Below are positions 1 through 9,521 of a DNA stretch of 64,000 nucleotides, piece after piece (position 1 is the stretch's first letter; each line of letters begins with the position of its first letter). A program made the position numbers and the translations under genes. The notes beneath the pieces are model-generated. The model made no database searches. It was not told the origin of the DNA and saw only the letters and a program-made list of their open reading frames with translations. Source of the DNA: CAVXXB01 sp963765585 (lineage in GTDB: Bacteria > Calditrichota > Calditrichia > JAJRVZ01); the NCBI GenBank assembly GCA_963765585.1, contig CAVXXB010000016.1, positions 62,001 through 126,000 on the forward strand, written 5' to 3'.

Positions 1-303
1 GATTTGCGGGTAAAACTAAGAAAAAATACTACTTACTTTCGGAAGGCTATGACAGAAGCAGGATTTGATATTTTGCCCGGAACACATCCAATTGCACCGG
101 TCATGCTGGGAGATGCAGTATTAGCACAAAAAATGGCCGCAAAAATGCTCGAAAAAGGGGTGTATGTGATTGGATTTTCTTTCCCGGTGGTTCCAAAAGG
201 TAAAGCCAGGATCAGAACCCAAATATCTGCAGCACATTCACAGGAAGATCTTGAGTTTGCCGTCAAGAAATTCCGGGAAGTGAAATTGGAAATGGGGTTG
301 TGA
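1..303 (+). CDS. kbl: Glycine C-acetyltransferase (2-amino-3-ketobutyrate CoA ligase), C-terminal part
   Basis: This is the last 100 codons of a PLP-dependent alpha-oxoamine synthase; the rest, including the PLP lysine, lies before the window. The segments PVMLGDA, a YVIGFSFPVVPKG-like stretch and RIRTQ-SAAH are those of the Kbl C-terminus. The enzyme joins glycine and acetyl-CoA to 2-amino-3-ketobutyrate, or runs in reverse in threonine breakdown. The frame is open from base 1 to the TGA at 301-303. The next gene is on the opposite strand, so it ends its transcription unit here. Confidence 0.9.
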   Translation, partial: DLRVKLRKNTTYFRKAMTEAGFDILPGTHPIAPVMLGDAVLAQKMAAKMLEKGVYVIGFSFPVVPKGKARIRTQISAAHSQEDLEFAVKKFREVKLEMGL

Positions 304-380
304 GGAAAAGAGGTTAAGAGGCAAAAAGGCAAATAGGATAAATTGTGAGAGAAAAGGACAGAGAATAAGTGCGCAAAAAA

Positions 381-411
381 AGTCCCTGAGCGCCCAAGTC
401 CCTAAGTCCTA
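381..411. repeat. Degenerate repeat, AGTCCCT family
   Basis: Imperfect copies of AGTCCCT/AAGTCCCT with spacers of 7-8 bp lie in the short gap after kbl. The same family recurs near 5091, 35366, 50650 and 50743. No coding potential is seen in 304-552. Confidence 0.6.
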
Positions 412-520
412 AGCAAAAATCTTAACCGGAGATTAGCGCAAGTGGTCTCCGGCAATCTCTTTCTCAGCGCAGATCCTGATGAAAAAAATACTTGACAAGA
501 AAAACAAAGATGTAAAAATT

Positions 521-558
521 TCTCTAATCTCTAACTCTCTAATCTCTAATCTCTAATT
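521..558. repeat. Tandem heptamer repeat, TCTCTAA family
   Basis: Five near-perfect copies of the 7-mer TCTCTAA stand between the ends of kbl and the convergent transporter gene. The same family recurs at 6491-6520 and near 14540. The array touches the stop codon of the transporter. Confidence 0.75.
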
Positions 559-1954
559 AGTCACCTGCTCCGACAATTTCTTCCCCATCCATCCTTTGGC
601 CAGGAAAAGAGTAATCGGTGTGATCATTGCGATACAGGCATATATAAACCACATCGTCTCCGTATTCAGTAGTTCCGGCGCCACGCCGTCCTGGCAATAT
701 TGAGTAAGAAACCATCCCGAATAAAAACTGGTAATCATTTTTGTCATGAACCATGGAAACTGGCCAATACCCATATAAATACCGGTCATGTTTTTCGGAG
801 CTATTTGCGCAATCCACTGTAAAAATCTGGGTTGCCACATGGCCTCACCGATGGTCATGATCAGCAGATAAAGAAATACATTTACTACACTTGGCCCCAA
901 GGGAAAGAAAGAATGTAGGAGCAGCCATAATAAAGGTACCAATGATCATCATTCTATAGGTATCTTTTTTTGCAGTAAATGCAGTCACAATAGGTGCGGC
1001 AATGAATATTAAAATCGGGTTAAAATTTACAAAGAACTCAAAATTGTCACTTACGATCCCCTCAAATGCTCTGCTGAAATATTGGGGAAGTGTAAGCCAG
1101 TTATGTGCAAATAATGTTTGAACCGGAATCAAAATAAAGATAAAAAACATAAAGCGTCCGTCTCTTATCGGGATATTTTTAAGATAATAAGCAATCTTGC
1201 CACTAAGAGACTCGGGTTCAGCTTCGGCCGGCGTTTCAGGTTCTGGTTCGGGTTCCGATTCCTCTTCCGCCTTTTTTATCGCATTATTAATTGTTTTCTT
1301 TGTCAGGATGATTGCTATCACCAGCGTTCCAATCATTGTGAGTATCACGTAAACCCAAAACACACCGGTAATCCCAAATGACCTTCGTATCGGGGGCGAT
1401 AAAAGTCCGGGAAGAAAACCACCCAAATTCATGAGGGCATATAACATTGCATAACCCATGGCCGATGTTTCCGGCGTTGTGAATTTCCGGACTGCCGTAT
1501 AGCATGCAGGTTGGTAGATACCCAGGCCAATGACAATACCAAGAATGCCAAACATAGCGGTCAGGTGTGCGGTGCCCCCAAATCCCGGCAGACCGAATTC
1601 CGGAGCAAGGGCAAGAAGTATCCTGCCTACAAGAAAAGCAACCATGGATATTAATAATGATTTTCTAATACCAATGATATCAACAGTAGAACCCAGAATC
1701 AGCATGGCGAAAGTAATGCCCCAGGTAAGCACACCCACCATCAGGCCGGCATCGATATCGTCAAGGCCGATATAATCATTGAAATATATTGCCAGCAGGC
1801 TGAGCACACCAAAATAGGTAAGGCCTTCAATAAGGTAAGATAGATTTAAACCCCAAAGTGCCCGGGGCGCTTTAAAAAGATTTATAAAGGGATCAATAAT
1901 TTCCCGGAATGGGTTTGTAACCGTCTTGTTCTGATCTTCCAATACTTTCCCCAA
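553..1954 (-). CDS. MFS transporter, reading frame interrupted by a +1 shift
   Basis: This is a multi-pass inner-membrane transporter of the major facilitator type, about 466 residues if the frame break is corrected. The first frame runs from a TTG at 1954 (the only early start after an in-frame stop) down to 845, and the second from about 942 to 553. The junction is a CCCC run at 895-898 (GGGG on the coding strand): removing one G joins ...FFLSLG to PSVVNVFLY... in one continuous helix. A charged, proline/glutamate-rich cytoplasmic loop lies mid-protein near 1200-1280. The substrate cannot be told from sequence. Whether the extra G is real or a sequence error is open. Confidence 0.75.
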
Positions 1955-2104
1955 TGCGATTAAATCAAAAAGTTAAATTACTAATTTTGTAAATCATGTA
2001 GCAAATGAAATTTTAACATTTTTTTTCTCTAAACAAATATAATTCTTATATTTATGCAGGATGTCTGATAATATTAAAGAATCAGCTTAAATATACCGGA
2101 GAAG

Positions 2105-2133
2105 TTGACATTCGATCAGGATTAATGTAAATT
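2105..2133 (+). promoter_or_regulatory. Sigma70-type promoter for tRNA-Ala
   Basis: A perfect -35 box TTGACA at 2105-2110 is followed after 17 bp by TAAATT at 2128-2133 (4 of 6 matches to TATAAT). Transcription would start about 2140, just before the tRNA at 2147. Confidence 0.5.
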
Positions 2134-2146
2134 TCGCCTGTTTTAT

Positions 2147-2218
<72 letters not shown>

Positions 2219-2223
2219 CAAAA

Positions 2224-2263
2224 AAATCCCTGCAAGAACCTAACTTGCAGGGATTTCTTTTTT
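2224..2263 (+). terminator. Rho-independent terminator after tRNA-Ala
   Basis: A 13-bp perfect stem (AAATCCCTGCAAG with CTTGCAGGGATTT) with a 7-nt loop is followed by C and a run of seven T. It begins six bases after the tRNA. Confidence 0.93.
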
Positions 2264-2415
2264 AAATATCCACAGGGATTTTCACAAATCTTCTAATTTG
2301 GGCGAATAAAAAGTGCTTCAAAATATATTGCTATTCTCAGGGTGGACATCCCCAGGAATGGCTATATAGAACAGTTCCAGATTGCAAAAAAGGTTTTTCT
2401 GACCAAATAAACCAC

Positions 2416-3736
2416 TTACTTGATATGCATGATCTTGCCCGTTTTTGCCTCTTGGCTGGTTTTGACCAGGTAAAAATAGGTCCCTGTGGAAACAGGTTTC
2501 AGATATGTATCAGTAGCATCCCAGATAACAAAATTATTTTCACTAGTGGGGATGCCGTTAAACAGGGTCTTGATCAAACGCCCGCCGATATCATAGATTG
2601 ATATACGCAAAGGATCACCGGCATATTCCAGTGGCACACTGTATTCGATCCGTGTCTGGGCATTGAACGGATTGGGATAATTGCTAACCTGAACGGAAGT
2701 AGGTGATTTTGGATTAATCTGGCTAAAAAATTCTTTAAAGTTAGGATTCTCAGAAGAGCCGCCTTCGCCCGAAATATGCTCCCAGGTCATCCGGCGCGCG
2801 AAAAATGTCACGGTTCTCGATAAACGGATAATTTCCCTCGACTTGTTCTTCAAATGATAGTGTTTGGGCTTCATTCGATAAAACGGAAACATCTTCAAAT
2901 TCGTACCACATATACTCTTCAAGTATTCCTTTTTCATTGATGCGTTCCAGTGCAATTTTTACCCTATTCAATGATTTCATCTCATATAAATACTGAATTA
3001 ATTTGAGACTGATCTGATCAATTTCTCTTTGAAGCATAATTGCATCATTGATTGGATTACTGGCGGGTCTGCCTGCTTGGTCCAGAAAAATATGGCTGCG
3101 AATATCAAAATTTGAAATCCGGCTTGAGTATGGTACCTTTATTTCAGATCCTTCGATAAGATCTCCGTTTTCATCATAAAAATATACCTTACCAATATCT
3201 GGATTGTAGGTTTGAGGTAATTTACCCGTGAGGCCGGTTATCTGCCTCATATTCAACATTATTTAACACGCTGGTCCATCTAAATCTTTCGGCGGTTAAT
3301 TCAATCACCTCAATATTTTCGATCAGTGTCTCTTCGTCATCGTTGATTAATTATGGAAATGATATTAGTGCGTTCACCAAGGTTAATGTATAATAAGGTT
3401 CATTGTTATCTTATATCGGGATTCATTTTCAACAAGGTGATAGCTGAATTCTGGAAAGGTCTGACGCTGTGTAATAAGTATTTAATAATGCCGGGGATGG
3501 TCTCATCAATATATTTAGTAAGTTTAACCCGGGCCATGACAGGATTGCCAGATAATTCTACCTTCGACTGCTGAATAAGGAACATAAACCTGATGCTCGA
3601 AACCTAACATCTCAATATAATCACCCTCAATTGGGCCTTTTATTTCAGGAATGTGTAAATAACCGATCATTGGTTGAGCAGATAGCGAGGTAAATGATAA
3701 AAACAGACAAAGTAAAACTAATGATCGTTTTAGATT
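2416..3736 (-). pseudogene. Secreted Hcp-like protein with type IX sorting domain, multiply disrupted
   Basis: Reading the minus strand from about 3736 gives a signal-peptide-like stretch (KRSLVLLCLFLSF...LSAQ), then segments typical of the Hcp tube protein: CHGPVKLTKYID, a PYYTLTLVNAL strand, and a late strand ending in AERFRWTS. After a linker comes YPNPFNAQTRIEYSVP and an FlgD-like Ig fold ending in GKIMHIK, a type IX secretion C-terminal signal. Four +1 frame breaks lie at or just before the stops at 3524-3526, 3406-3408, 3222-3224 and 2750-2752. An in-frame TAA lies at 3351-3353, and the codon where ATG is expected is TAG at 3737-3739. With the four shifts removed the length is 438 codons. 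Decay seems likely from the lost start and nonsense codon. Confidence 0.7.
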
Positions 3737-3742
3737 CTAATG

Positions 3743-3770
3743 ACCCGGTAAATAATTGCCGGGTTTTTTT
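3743..3770 (+). terminator. Terminator-like hairpin without an obvious upstream gene
   Basis: ACCCGG and CCGGGT pair around a 10-nt loop and are followed by seven T on the plus strand. No plus-strand gene precedes it, so it may be a relic or a leader element of argD, whose start is 60 bp downstream. Confidence 0.4.
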
Positions 3771-3830
3771 ATTTATATTATCTGCCTTCTCTTTGTACAT
3801 TCAATAACACTTAAAATTATCTGGGATATT

Positions 3831-4991
3831 ATGGATAAGCTAAACACAATTGAGGACCTTTATTCTGTTGATCTGTACGCTAAAAGGGGGATTAAACTTA
3901 TTAAGGGACAGGATGTATATGTCTGGGATAGTGAAGGAAATAAATATATAGACTGCACATCGGGCCAGGGCGTCGCAGGTGTAGGTCATGCCAATCCGGC
4001 AGTCGCCGATGCTATCGCCAAACAAGCAGGACAATTGCTTACCTGTACGGGATCGTTTTACAATGATCAAAGGGCAAAACTGATTGAAAAATTGGTTGAT
4101 ATCAGCCCTGCCGGTCTTGAAAGAGTATTTCTTTGTAATTCCGGGACCGAGAGCGTTGAGGCGGCACTCAAGTTTGCCCGTCTTTCCAGCGGTAAAACCG
4201 ATTTTGTCTGTGCCATGAAAGGATTTCATGGCAGAACGATGGGATCACTAAGCGCCACCTATAATCCCAAATATCGCAATGATTTTCAGCCATTGGTACC
4301 CGGATTTGAGTTTGTTCCCTATAATAACTTTGATAAGCTGGTTGAGAAAACAACAGAGAACACAGCCGCAATATTGCTGGAACTGGTCCAGGGCGAGGGT
4401 GGGGTATATCCGGCTGATAAAAACTATATCATGGCCGTACAAAAATATTGCCGGGATAATAATGTTATTTTAATCATCGATGAGGTGCAAACGGGTTTTG
4501 GCAGAACAGGAAAACTATTTGCCTGTGAACATTATGATCTGAAACCGGATATCTTTTGTCTGGCCAAAGCATTGGGCGGCGGCTTTCCCATTGGTGCGGT
4601 TTTGACAAAATCTGATATTAAATTGGCCAAGGGAATGCATGGAACCACCTTTGGCGGAAATCCACTGGCATCGGCCGCGGCTCTGGCAGCTGTCACTTTT
4701 ATCATTGAGCAAAAATTACCTGAAAATGCGGCCCATGTAGGGAAATATTTTTTAGATAATTTTAGCAAATATAATATAAATCTGGTGAGAGAAATCCGGC
4801 AAATTGGATTAATGATAGGAATTGAACTGAAAGTAAAAGCCAAACCATTTATTGATAAACTTCAGGATGAATTTGTACTGGCATTACCCGCCGGATCAAA
4901 TATTATCAGGCTACTTCCACCGTTGACAATTACTCGAAAACATATGGATACCGTGATCGCGGCAATGGTGAAGGTGTTGGGGGAAGATTAA
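3831..4991 (+). CDS. argD: Acetylornithine aminotransferase (class III, ArgD type)
   Basis: A PLP enzyme of 386 residues that moves an amino group from glutamate to N-acyl-glutamate semialdehyde in arginine synthesis. Visible motifs are NSGTESVEAALK (phosphate binding), FHGRTMG, an IIDEVQTGFGRTG block carrying the PLP-binding aspartate, the PLP lysine K246 in LAKALGGGFPIGA, and GTTFGGNPLA. I chose the ATG at 3831 over the upstream in-frame start at 3756 because MDKLNTIEDLY matches the family start and the 25 extra codons read as hydrophobic leader. The substrate may be N-acetyl or N-succinyl, given that the other arg genes nearby are of Bacteroidota type. Confidence 0.88.
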   Translation: MDKLNTIEDLYSVDLYAKRGIKLIKGQDVYVWDSEGNKYIDCTSGQGVAGVGHANPAVADAIAKQAGQLLTCTGSFYNDQRAKLIEKLVDISPAGLERVFLCNSGTESVEAALKFARLSSGKTDFVCAMKGFHGRTMGSLSATYNPKYRNDFQPLVPGFEFVPYNNFDKLVEKTTENTAAILLELVQGEGGVYPADKNYIMAVQKYCRDNNVILIIDEVQTGFGRTGKLFACEHYDLKPDIFCLAKALGGGFPIGAVLTKSDIKLAKGMHGTTFGGNPLASAAALAAVTFIIEQKLPENAAHVGKYFLDNFSKYNINLVREIRQIGLMIGIELKVKAKPFIDKLQDEFVLALPAGSNIIRLLPPLTITRKHMDTVIAAMVKVLGED

Positions 4992-5308
4992 GACAAAACA
5001 TAAAAGAAAAAAGATTAAAAAAATGAAAAGTTAGTGTTGTCATCATTTAAAGACAATTTACCTACAGTTTTTGTTGCAGGTATTTAATAACAGTCCCTTA
5101 GTCCATCAGTCCCTAAGTCCCTGAGAATGTAGTTCTGAAAGAACCTTTTACTTGTGTCTTAGAATTTCATTTAATAGTTTTTTATTTATCCAAAATCGTC
5201 ATTCTCTCAGTCGGTAATCTTCATTATCGTTTCTAACCATACTTTTTCTTATGAGGTAATACCGGATAAAAGATACCAAGGAATGACAATGAAGTTAGGA
5301 ACCTGCCC
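4992..5308. other. Spacer between convergent argD and argE, with AGTCCCT repeats
   Basis: No gene is seen. Imperfect AGTCCCT-family repeats occupy 5091-5125, and a weak hairpin (ACCTACA/TGCAGGT) lies near 5061-5083. Confidence 0.5.
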
Positions 5309-6360
5309 TTATTTAAGAAGATACTCAAGCAACCGGATGTAAATGTCAATCCCTTGTTCAATCTCCGCAATATAAATGAACTCATCGGCAGTATGGGACC
5401 GTTCGGAGAGTCCCGGACCAATTTTGACTGATGGGGCAGATATCAATGCCTGGTCGGAAAGTGTCGGTGAGGCGAATGTTGGAATGTTAAGAGTATTTGG
5501 CGGCCTGAACTAATATGTGATCATCTGAAAGTGATGATGGATTCAAGATCATTGGAACATCTTTCAATCTCTGCATTTATATTTTCTTTAATGGTACTCA
5601 ATATGTCAGAGTGGGTATATGCATCTGTTGAACGGATATCGACCATATAGGTACAGGTATCCGGAATTATATTATGTTGTATACCGGCATTAATTCCTGT
5701 TACTGTCATTTTTATTGGGCCCAGTCTGTCTGAAACTTTCGGGAATTCATAATTCCGGAACCAATCCACATCTTTCATTGCTTTATAGATGGCATTTTCA
5801 CCTGTGTTACGTGCTGCATGTCCTGCAATTCCTCGTGAACAACAGTGCAGTACCATCAATCCTTTTTCTGCAACGGCCATCTTCATCTCAGTGGGTTCGC
5901 CAACGATGGCCATCTCGATGTTACCCAACTTTGGTAAAATCGAACAAATGCCGTTTGCACCGCTGGTTTCTTCTTCCGCTGTTGCCGAGTAGATCAGATT
6001 GTATTTTAAATTTTCATCATTATAGAAATGTAAAAAAGCAGCCAGTAGAGAGACCAGGGCACCACCGGCATCGTTGCTGCCCAGACCGTACAGTTTACCT
6101 TCTTTTTCAAGAGGCGTATAGGGATCGACGGTCCAGCCTGCGTTGGCTTTGACTGTATCGTGATGCGAATTTAATAAAATGGTTGGTCGTTCGGGATTGT
6201 AATGTTTGTTATACAGCCAGATATTGTTTTGGCTAAGATTTACCCCATCTGTATATTTTTCTAAAAGATTCTTTATAAGGAAGGCGGTTTTATCTTCATT
6301 TCCACTTTGTGATGGCGTCTGGATTAATTGCTTGAGCAGATTTATAATTTCTGTTTTCAT
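5309..6360 (-). pseudogene. argE: ArgE/M20-family deacylase, two +1 frame breaks near the C-terminus
   Basis: An M20 zinc peptidase-type deacylase that would free ornithine from its acyl form. Metal-site motifs NSHHDTV, GLGSNDAGGAL and ATAEEETSG are intact, as is VGEPTEM. The frame breaks near 5535 (before LNPSSLSDDH) and again at the TAA at 5487-5489; the third frame carries SPTLSDQALI, RSHTADEFIY and the true stop at 5309. With both shifts removed the gene is 349 codons, the normal family length. The start is the ATG at 6360; an upstream TTG at 6375 is less likely. It lies 185 bp after argB. Two breaks so close together suggest decay or a poorly resolved stretch. Confidence 0.8.
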
Positions 6361-6490
6361 AGCATGATTGAACAATTATTTGATTAATATATTCTAAACA
6401 AAATTCTCACGTAAAAGCGATCAGTCAAGGAATAAATAATTAGTTGGCAATTGGCTATTGGTCAATAGTCGATCAATTTACCAACTTTTA

Positions 6491-6520
6491 ATCTCTAATC
6501 TCTAATCTCTAATTCCTAAT
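6491..6520. repeat. Tandem heptamer repeat, TCTCTAA family
   Basis: Three clear TCTCTAA units and a degenerate fourth, in the spacer between argE and argB. Same family as 521-558. Confidence 0.7.
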
Positions 6521-6545
6521 TTTCTGCGTCGCTGCGAGAGAATAA

Positions 6546-7334
6546 TTACCTGGAATCGATATATTCCAACCGTGTACCGGACTGGCTTGTTATATCTTTA
6601 GTATTTGTAATATTAACGGATGTAACCCCATTTTGCAACGCATAAAATCCATTGTGAAGTTTTGGTATCATTCCGCCGTTAATCCGATTTTTCTCTTTTA
6701 GCTTAATATATTGATCATTAATTAATTTTTCTATCAGTGAGTTTTCATCCTCTATATTTTTCAATACGCCTGGCTGATCTAAAACATAGGTCAACCGAAC
6801 ATCTGCTTCACCGGCCAATGCAATTGAAATCTCGGATGCAATTGTATCGGCATTGGTATTCAGCATCTGACCGCTCGCATCACAGGTGAGAGCACATACG
6901 ACCGCTACATATCCGGAGGATATAAGCAGTTTTAAAAATTCTGTATTTACAGATGTGACGTCGCCGACCAAGCCGTAATCGATGGTTTTTACCGGTCTTT
7001 TTATCGCTGTGATTGTACCACCATCGGCGCCGGTTAACCCTATAGCCGGGCACCCCACTGATTGTAACTTTGCAACCAATTTGGTGTTTATTAAACCTGA
7101 ATATACCATGAGCGCGAGATCCAGTGTGTCCGTATTCGTGATACGCCGTCCATCAATCATTTTTACCGGAATTGACATTTTCTCGGCCAGCGTATTAAGC
7201 ATCACGCCACCGCCATGAACTAATATACGCGGATGACCTAAACTGGCAAATGAGTTGAGAAATCGATTCAATAAATCCGGATTGTCAACAATATCTCCGC
7301 CAATTTTTATAATTTGTATCTTGTCTCTGGCCAT
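6546..7334 (-). CDS. argB: N-acyl-glutamate kinase (ArgB)
   Basis: An amino-acid kinase fold enzyme of 262 residues that phosphorylates N-acetyl- (or N-succinyl-) glutamate, the second step of arginine synthesis. Seen are the N-terminal IIKIGGDIV with the nucleotide-binding lysine, the VHGGG loop, GRRITNTDTL, and NTNADTIASEI. The overall pattern, including VKTIDYGLVGDV and GGMIPKL, resembles Bacteroidota ArgB. It starts 5 bp after argC stops, so the two are co-transcribed. Confidence 0.9.
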   Translation of the reverse strand: MARDKIQIIKIGGDIVDNPDLLNRFLNSFASLGHPRILVHGGGVMLNTLAEKMSIPVKMIDGRRITNTDTLDLALMVYSGLINTKLVAKLQSVGCPAIGLTGADGGTITAIKRPVKTIDYGLVGDVTSVNTEFLKLLISSGYVAVVCALTCDASGQMLNTNADTIASEISIALAGEADVRLTYVLDQPGVLKNIEDENSLIEKLINDQYIKLKEKNRINGGMIPKLHNGFYALQNGVTSVNITNTKDITSQSGTRLEYIDSR

Positions 7335-7339
7335 TGGAT

Positions 7340-8305
7340 TTAAAATACACTCGCTTTCAATTTCAATCCGGTACTTTCTGATAGATTGAACATGACATTC
7401 ATATTTTGAACTGCCTGCCCGGCAGCACCTTTAATTAAGTTATCTATTACAGAGATGATTAAAATCGTATCCCCATGCTTCTCAAGATGTATCAGGCATT
7501 TATTGGTATTGACGACCTGCTTAATATCCGGATTCAAGTCACTGATTGTTACAAAATGTGCATTATTATAATACTGTCGGAATATTTCTAATATTTCTTC
7601 CAGATTGTGGGCGCATTTAAGATAACTGCTTGCCAGGATGCCGCGGGTAAAATTTCCCCGAAATGGCAAAAACTGAATCTCAGGGATTTGACTCTTGTGC
7701 AATTTCCCCAACAAATTTTTTATTTCACCGAGATGTTGGTGCTCAAACGCTTTATAAACAGAAATGTTGGAATAACGCCAGTTAAAGTGGCTGGTATCCG
7801 TCTGTTTTTGTCCGGCACCGGTGGATCCCGTAATTGCGCTGACATGAATATCATCTGTGAGTAAATTATGTTCTGCCAGCGGTATCAGTCCCAATAAAAT
7901 GGCAGTTGCAAAACAGCCTGGATTGGCTATATTTTTTGCGGTTTTAATTTGCTGAAAATTACATTCGGTCAGACCATAAGTGAATTGATTGGTTTCACCA
8001 TCAATCCGGAAATCCTGACTCATATCAATTACATGAATTGTCTCTGGAAAATTATTATTTGCCAGAAATTTTTGTGATTCTCCATGGCCCAGTGCTAAAA
8101 ATATTACATCCACATCCAGGTGAATTTCACTGCTAAATGTGATATCACTCTCGCCAATCAGGTCGCAATGGGCAGCGGAAATATTTTGACCTGCATGGCT
8201 GGCGCTATGGATAAATTTAAGTGAAGTCTCGGGATGATGTAACAGAATTCTGATCAGTTCCCCACCCACATATCCTGCACCACCAATTATGCCAGCTTTA
8301 ATCAT
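7340..8305 (-). CDS. argC: N-acyl-gamma-glutamyl-phosphate reductase (ArgC)
   Basis: A 321-residue NADPH-dependent reductase that forms the semialdehyde in arginine synthesis. The N-terminal GGAGYVGGELIRIL is the nucleotide-binding turn; the catalytic cysteine is C131 in NPGCFAT; a GSTGAGQK segment and FRGNFTRGI follow. The start ATG overlaps the end of the upstream acetyltransferase by 4 bp, indicating translational coupling. Confidence 0.92.
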   Translation of the reverse strand: MIKAGIIGGAGYVGGELIRILLHHPETSLKFIHSASHAGQNISAAHCDLIGESDITFSSEIHLDVDVIFLALGHGESQKFLANNNFPETIHVIDMSQDFRIDGETNQFTYGLTECNFQQIKTAKNIANPGCFATAILLGLIPLAEHNLLTDDIHVSAITGSTGAGQKQTDTSHFNWRYSNISVYKAFEHQHLGEIKNLLGKLHKSQIPEIQFLPFRGNFTRGILASSYLKCAHNLEEILEIFRQYYNNAHFVTISDLNPDIKQVVNTNKCLIHLEKHGDTILIISVIDNLIKGAAGQAVQNMNVMFNLSESTGLKLKASVF

Positions 8306-8898
8306 GCGCTTAACTTCTTCATTGATTTAATTTTCTGATTCGCTATTTGAATTTGCTCTTCCGGATCATACAACATGGCTGTACAGAGGCAATGGTTTCT
8401 ATTAGTTCTCTGCAATATATCATAGTTCGGGCAGCTTTGACATCCTTTCCAGAATTCTACATCATCGGTTAACTGGCTGATGGCGACGGGTCTGTAACCC
8501 AAAGCGGAATTGATTTTCATAACAGCCGGACTGGTTGTGATACCAAAAAGTGTAGCATTCGGGAATTTTTCCCGAGAGAGTTGAAAGGTTGCCTTTTTTA
8601 TTTCGGTTCCGATACCCAATCCGCGAAAATTTTTTGCCACGATCAGGCCGGAATTAGCCACATGTTTTTCATCTCCTCCCCAGGATTCAATATAGCAAAA
8701 ACCTGCGAATATTTCATTTTCAGCCAGGGCAATTACAGCCTTACCTTGTTTTATTTTTTGCTTTATGTATTCGGGATCCCGTTTGGCAATTCCGGTTCCC
8801 CTTATTTGAGCAGATTCTTCAATTACCTGGCAAATTTCCTCAGCATATTTCAGATGATCGATATTGGCGATACTTATATTAAAGTTATATATACTCAT
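8302..8898 (-). CDS. GNAT acetyltransferase of the arginine cluster (probable N-acylglutamate synthase)
   Basis: A 198-residue GNAT protein. The region around GLIVAKNFRGLGIG is the acetyl-CoA pyrophosphate-binding loop. The C-terminus has CQSCPNYD and NRNHCLCTAMLYDP, a cysteine pattern I recall from the acetyltransferase that opens Bacteroidota arg operons. Position at the head of argC-argB-argE supports a role as first enzyme (ArgA function). That function is inferred from context; the fold is clear. Confidence 0.75.
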   Translation of the reverse strand: MSIYNFNISIANIDHLKYAEEICQVIEESAQIRGTGIAKRDPEYIKQKIKQGKAVIALAENEIFAGFCYIESWGGDEKHVANSGLIVAKNFRGLGIGTEIKKATFQLSREKFPNATLFGITTSPAVMKINSALGYRPVAISQLTDDVEFWKGCQSCPNYDILQRTNRNHCLCTAMLYDPEEQIQIANQKIKSMKKLSA

Positions 8899-9152
8899 AA
8901 TGCATTATTCTCTATAGTTAAGTTAATAAATTTTAAAAACAGTTAGAAAAATTTTACCGTATGGTTTTACGGTCGTCGGAAAACGGGAGAAAGGGCACCG
9001 GCGGTGCGGCGGAAAGTTTTGCTTGAGGCAATATATTTATAAATATTATTTTTCATAATTTTAAAACTACTTCATAAATAATTTCGATAAACATACATAA
9101 AAACGTATAAATATGCAATAATTATTCCCGGTTCGGCAAATAAACAGAAATT

Positions 9153-9486
9153 GATCCTCTACAAGGATCCGGGGACCGTGTTGGCTGGAGGTTACAGCTT
9201 ACAGGGATTGAACCTCTACGAGGTTCAATTTAGAACATATGTGCGCGAATAGCGCAAAATTAATCTACATGCAGGAATATTGATCATAATTATGATTTAT
9301 TGATTTACCTTTTCCAGAATAAAAAAAAGAGTGGGTTGAAGGTTGCAGTTACAGGAATTGAACCTCTATGAGGTTCAACCTATTAGTTGCAGCAATCTAT
9401 AATAAAAGAATACATCCTCGGAGAGGATGTATTCCTGTATGGCCAGGAATTTTCTCCACCCCAGTCAAAATCCTCGTAGAGGATTA
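9153..9486. repeat. REP-type palindrome cluster next to a HUH transposase
   Basis: Five short palindromes share a core of CCTC, four bases, GAGG or a close variant: 9153-9169, 9207-9229, 9357-9380, 9410-9433 and 9468-9486. The second and third are embedded in a longer repeat (GGTT-CAG-TTACAGG-ATTGAACCTC). They fill most of the 620-bp gene-free stretch 8899-9521 and end just before the transposase gene, as REP elements do next to their own transposase. Confidence 0.7.
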
Positions 9487-9521
9487 ATAATTTTTTGCAT
9501 TGCTTTAATAAGGAGCTTGCC

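Noticed and set aside
3353..3574. Plus-strand ORF of 73 codons
   Set aside because: It lies over the minus-strand Hcp-like remnant, whose translation is family-like; the plus frame shows no known motif.
2416..3736. Evidence for a type VI secretion system
   Set aside because: Only an Hcp-like fold with an export signal is present; no sheath, baseplate or ClpV genes occur in the window.
3831..8305. LysW-dependent lysine/arginine pathway
   Set aside because: No LysW-like carrier protein is present and argB and argC resemble the Bacteroidota acyl-glutamate type.
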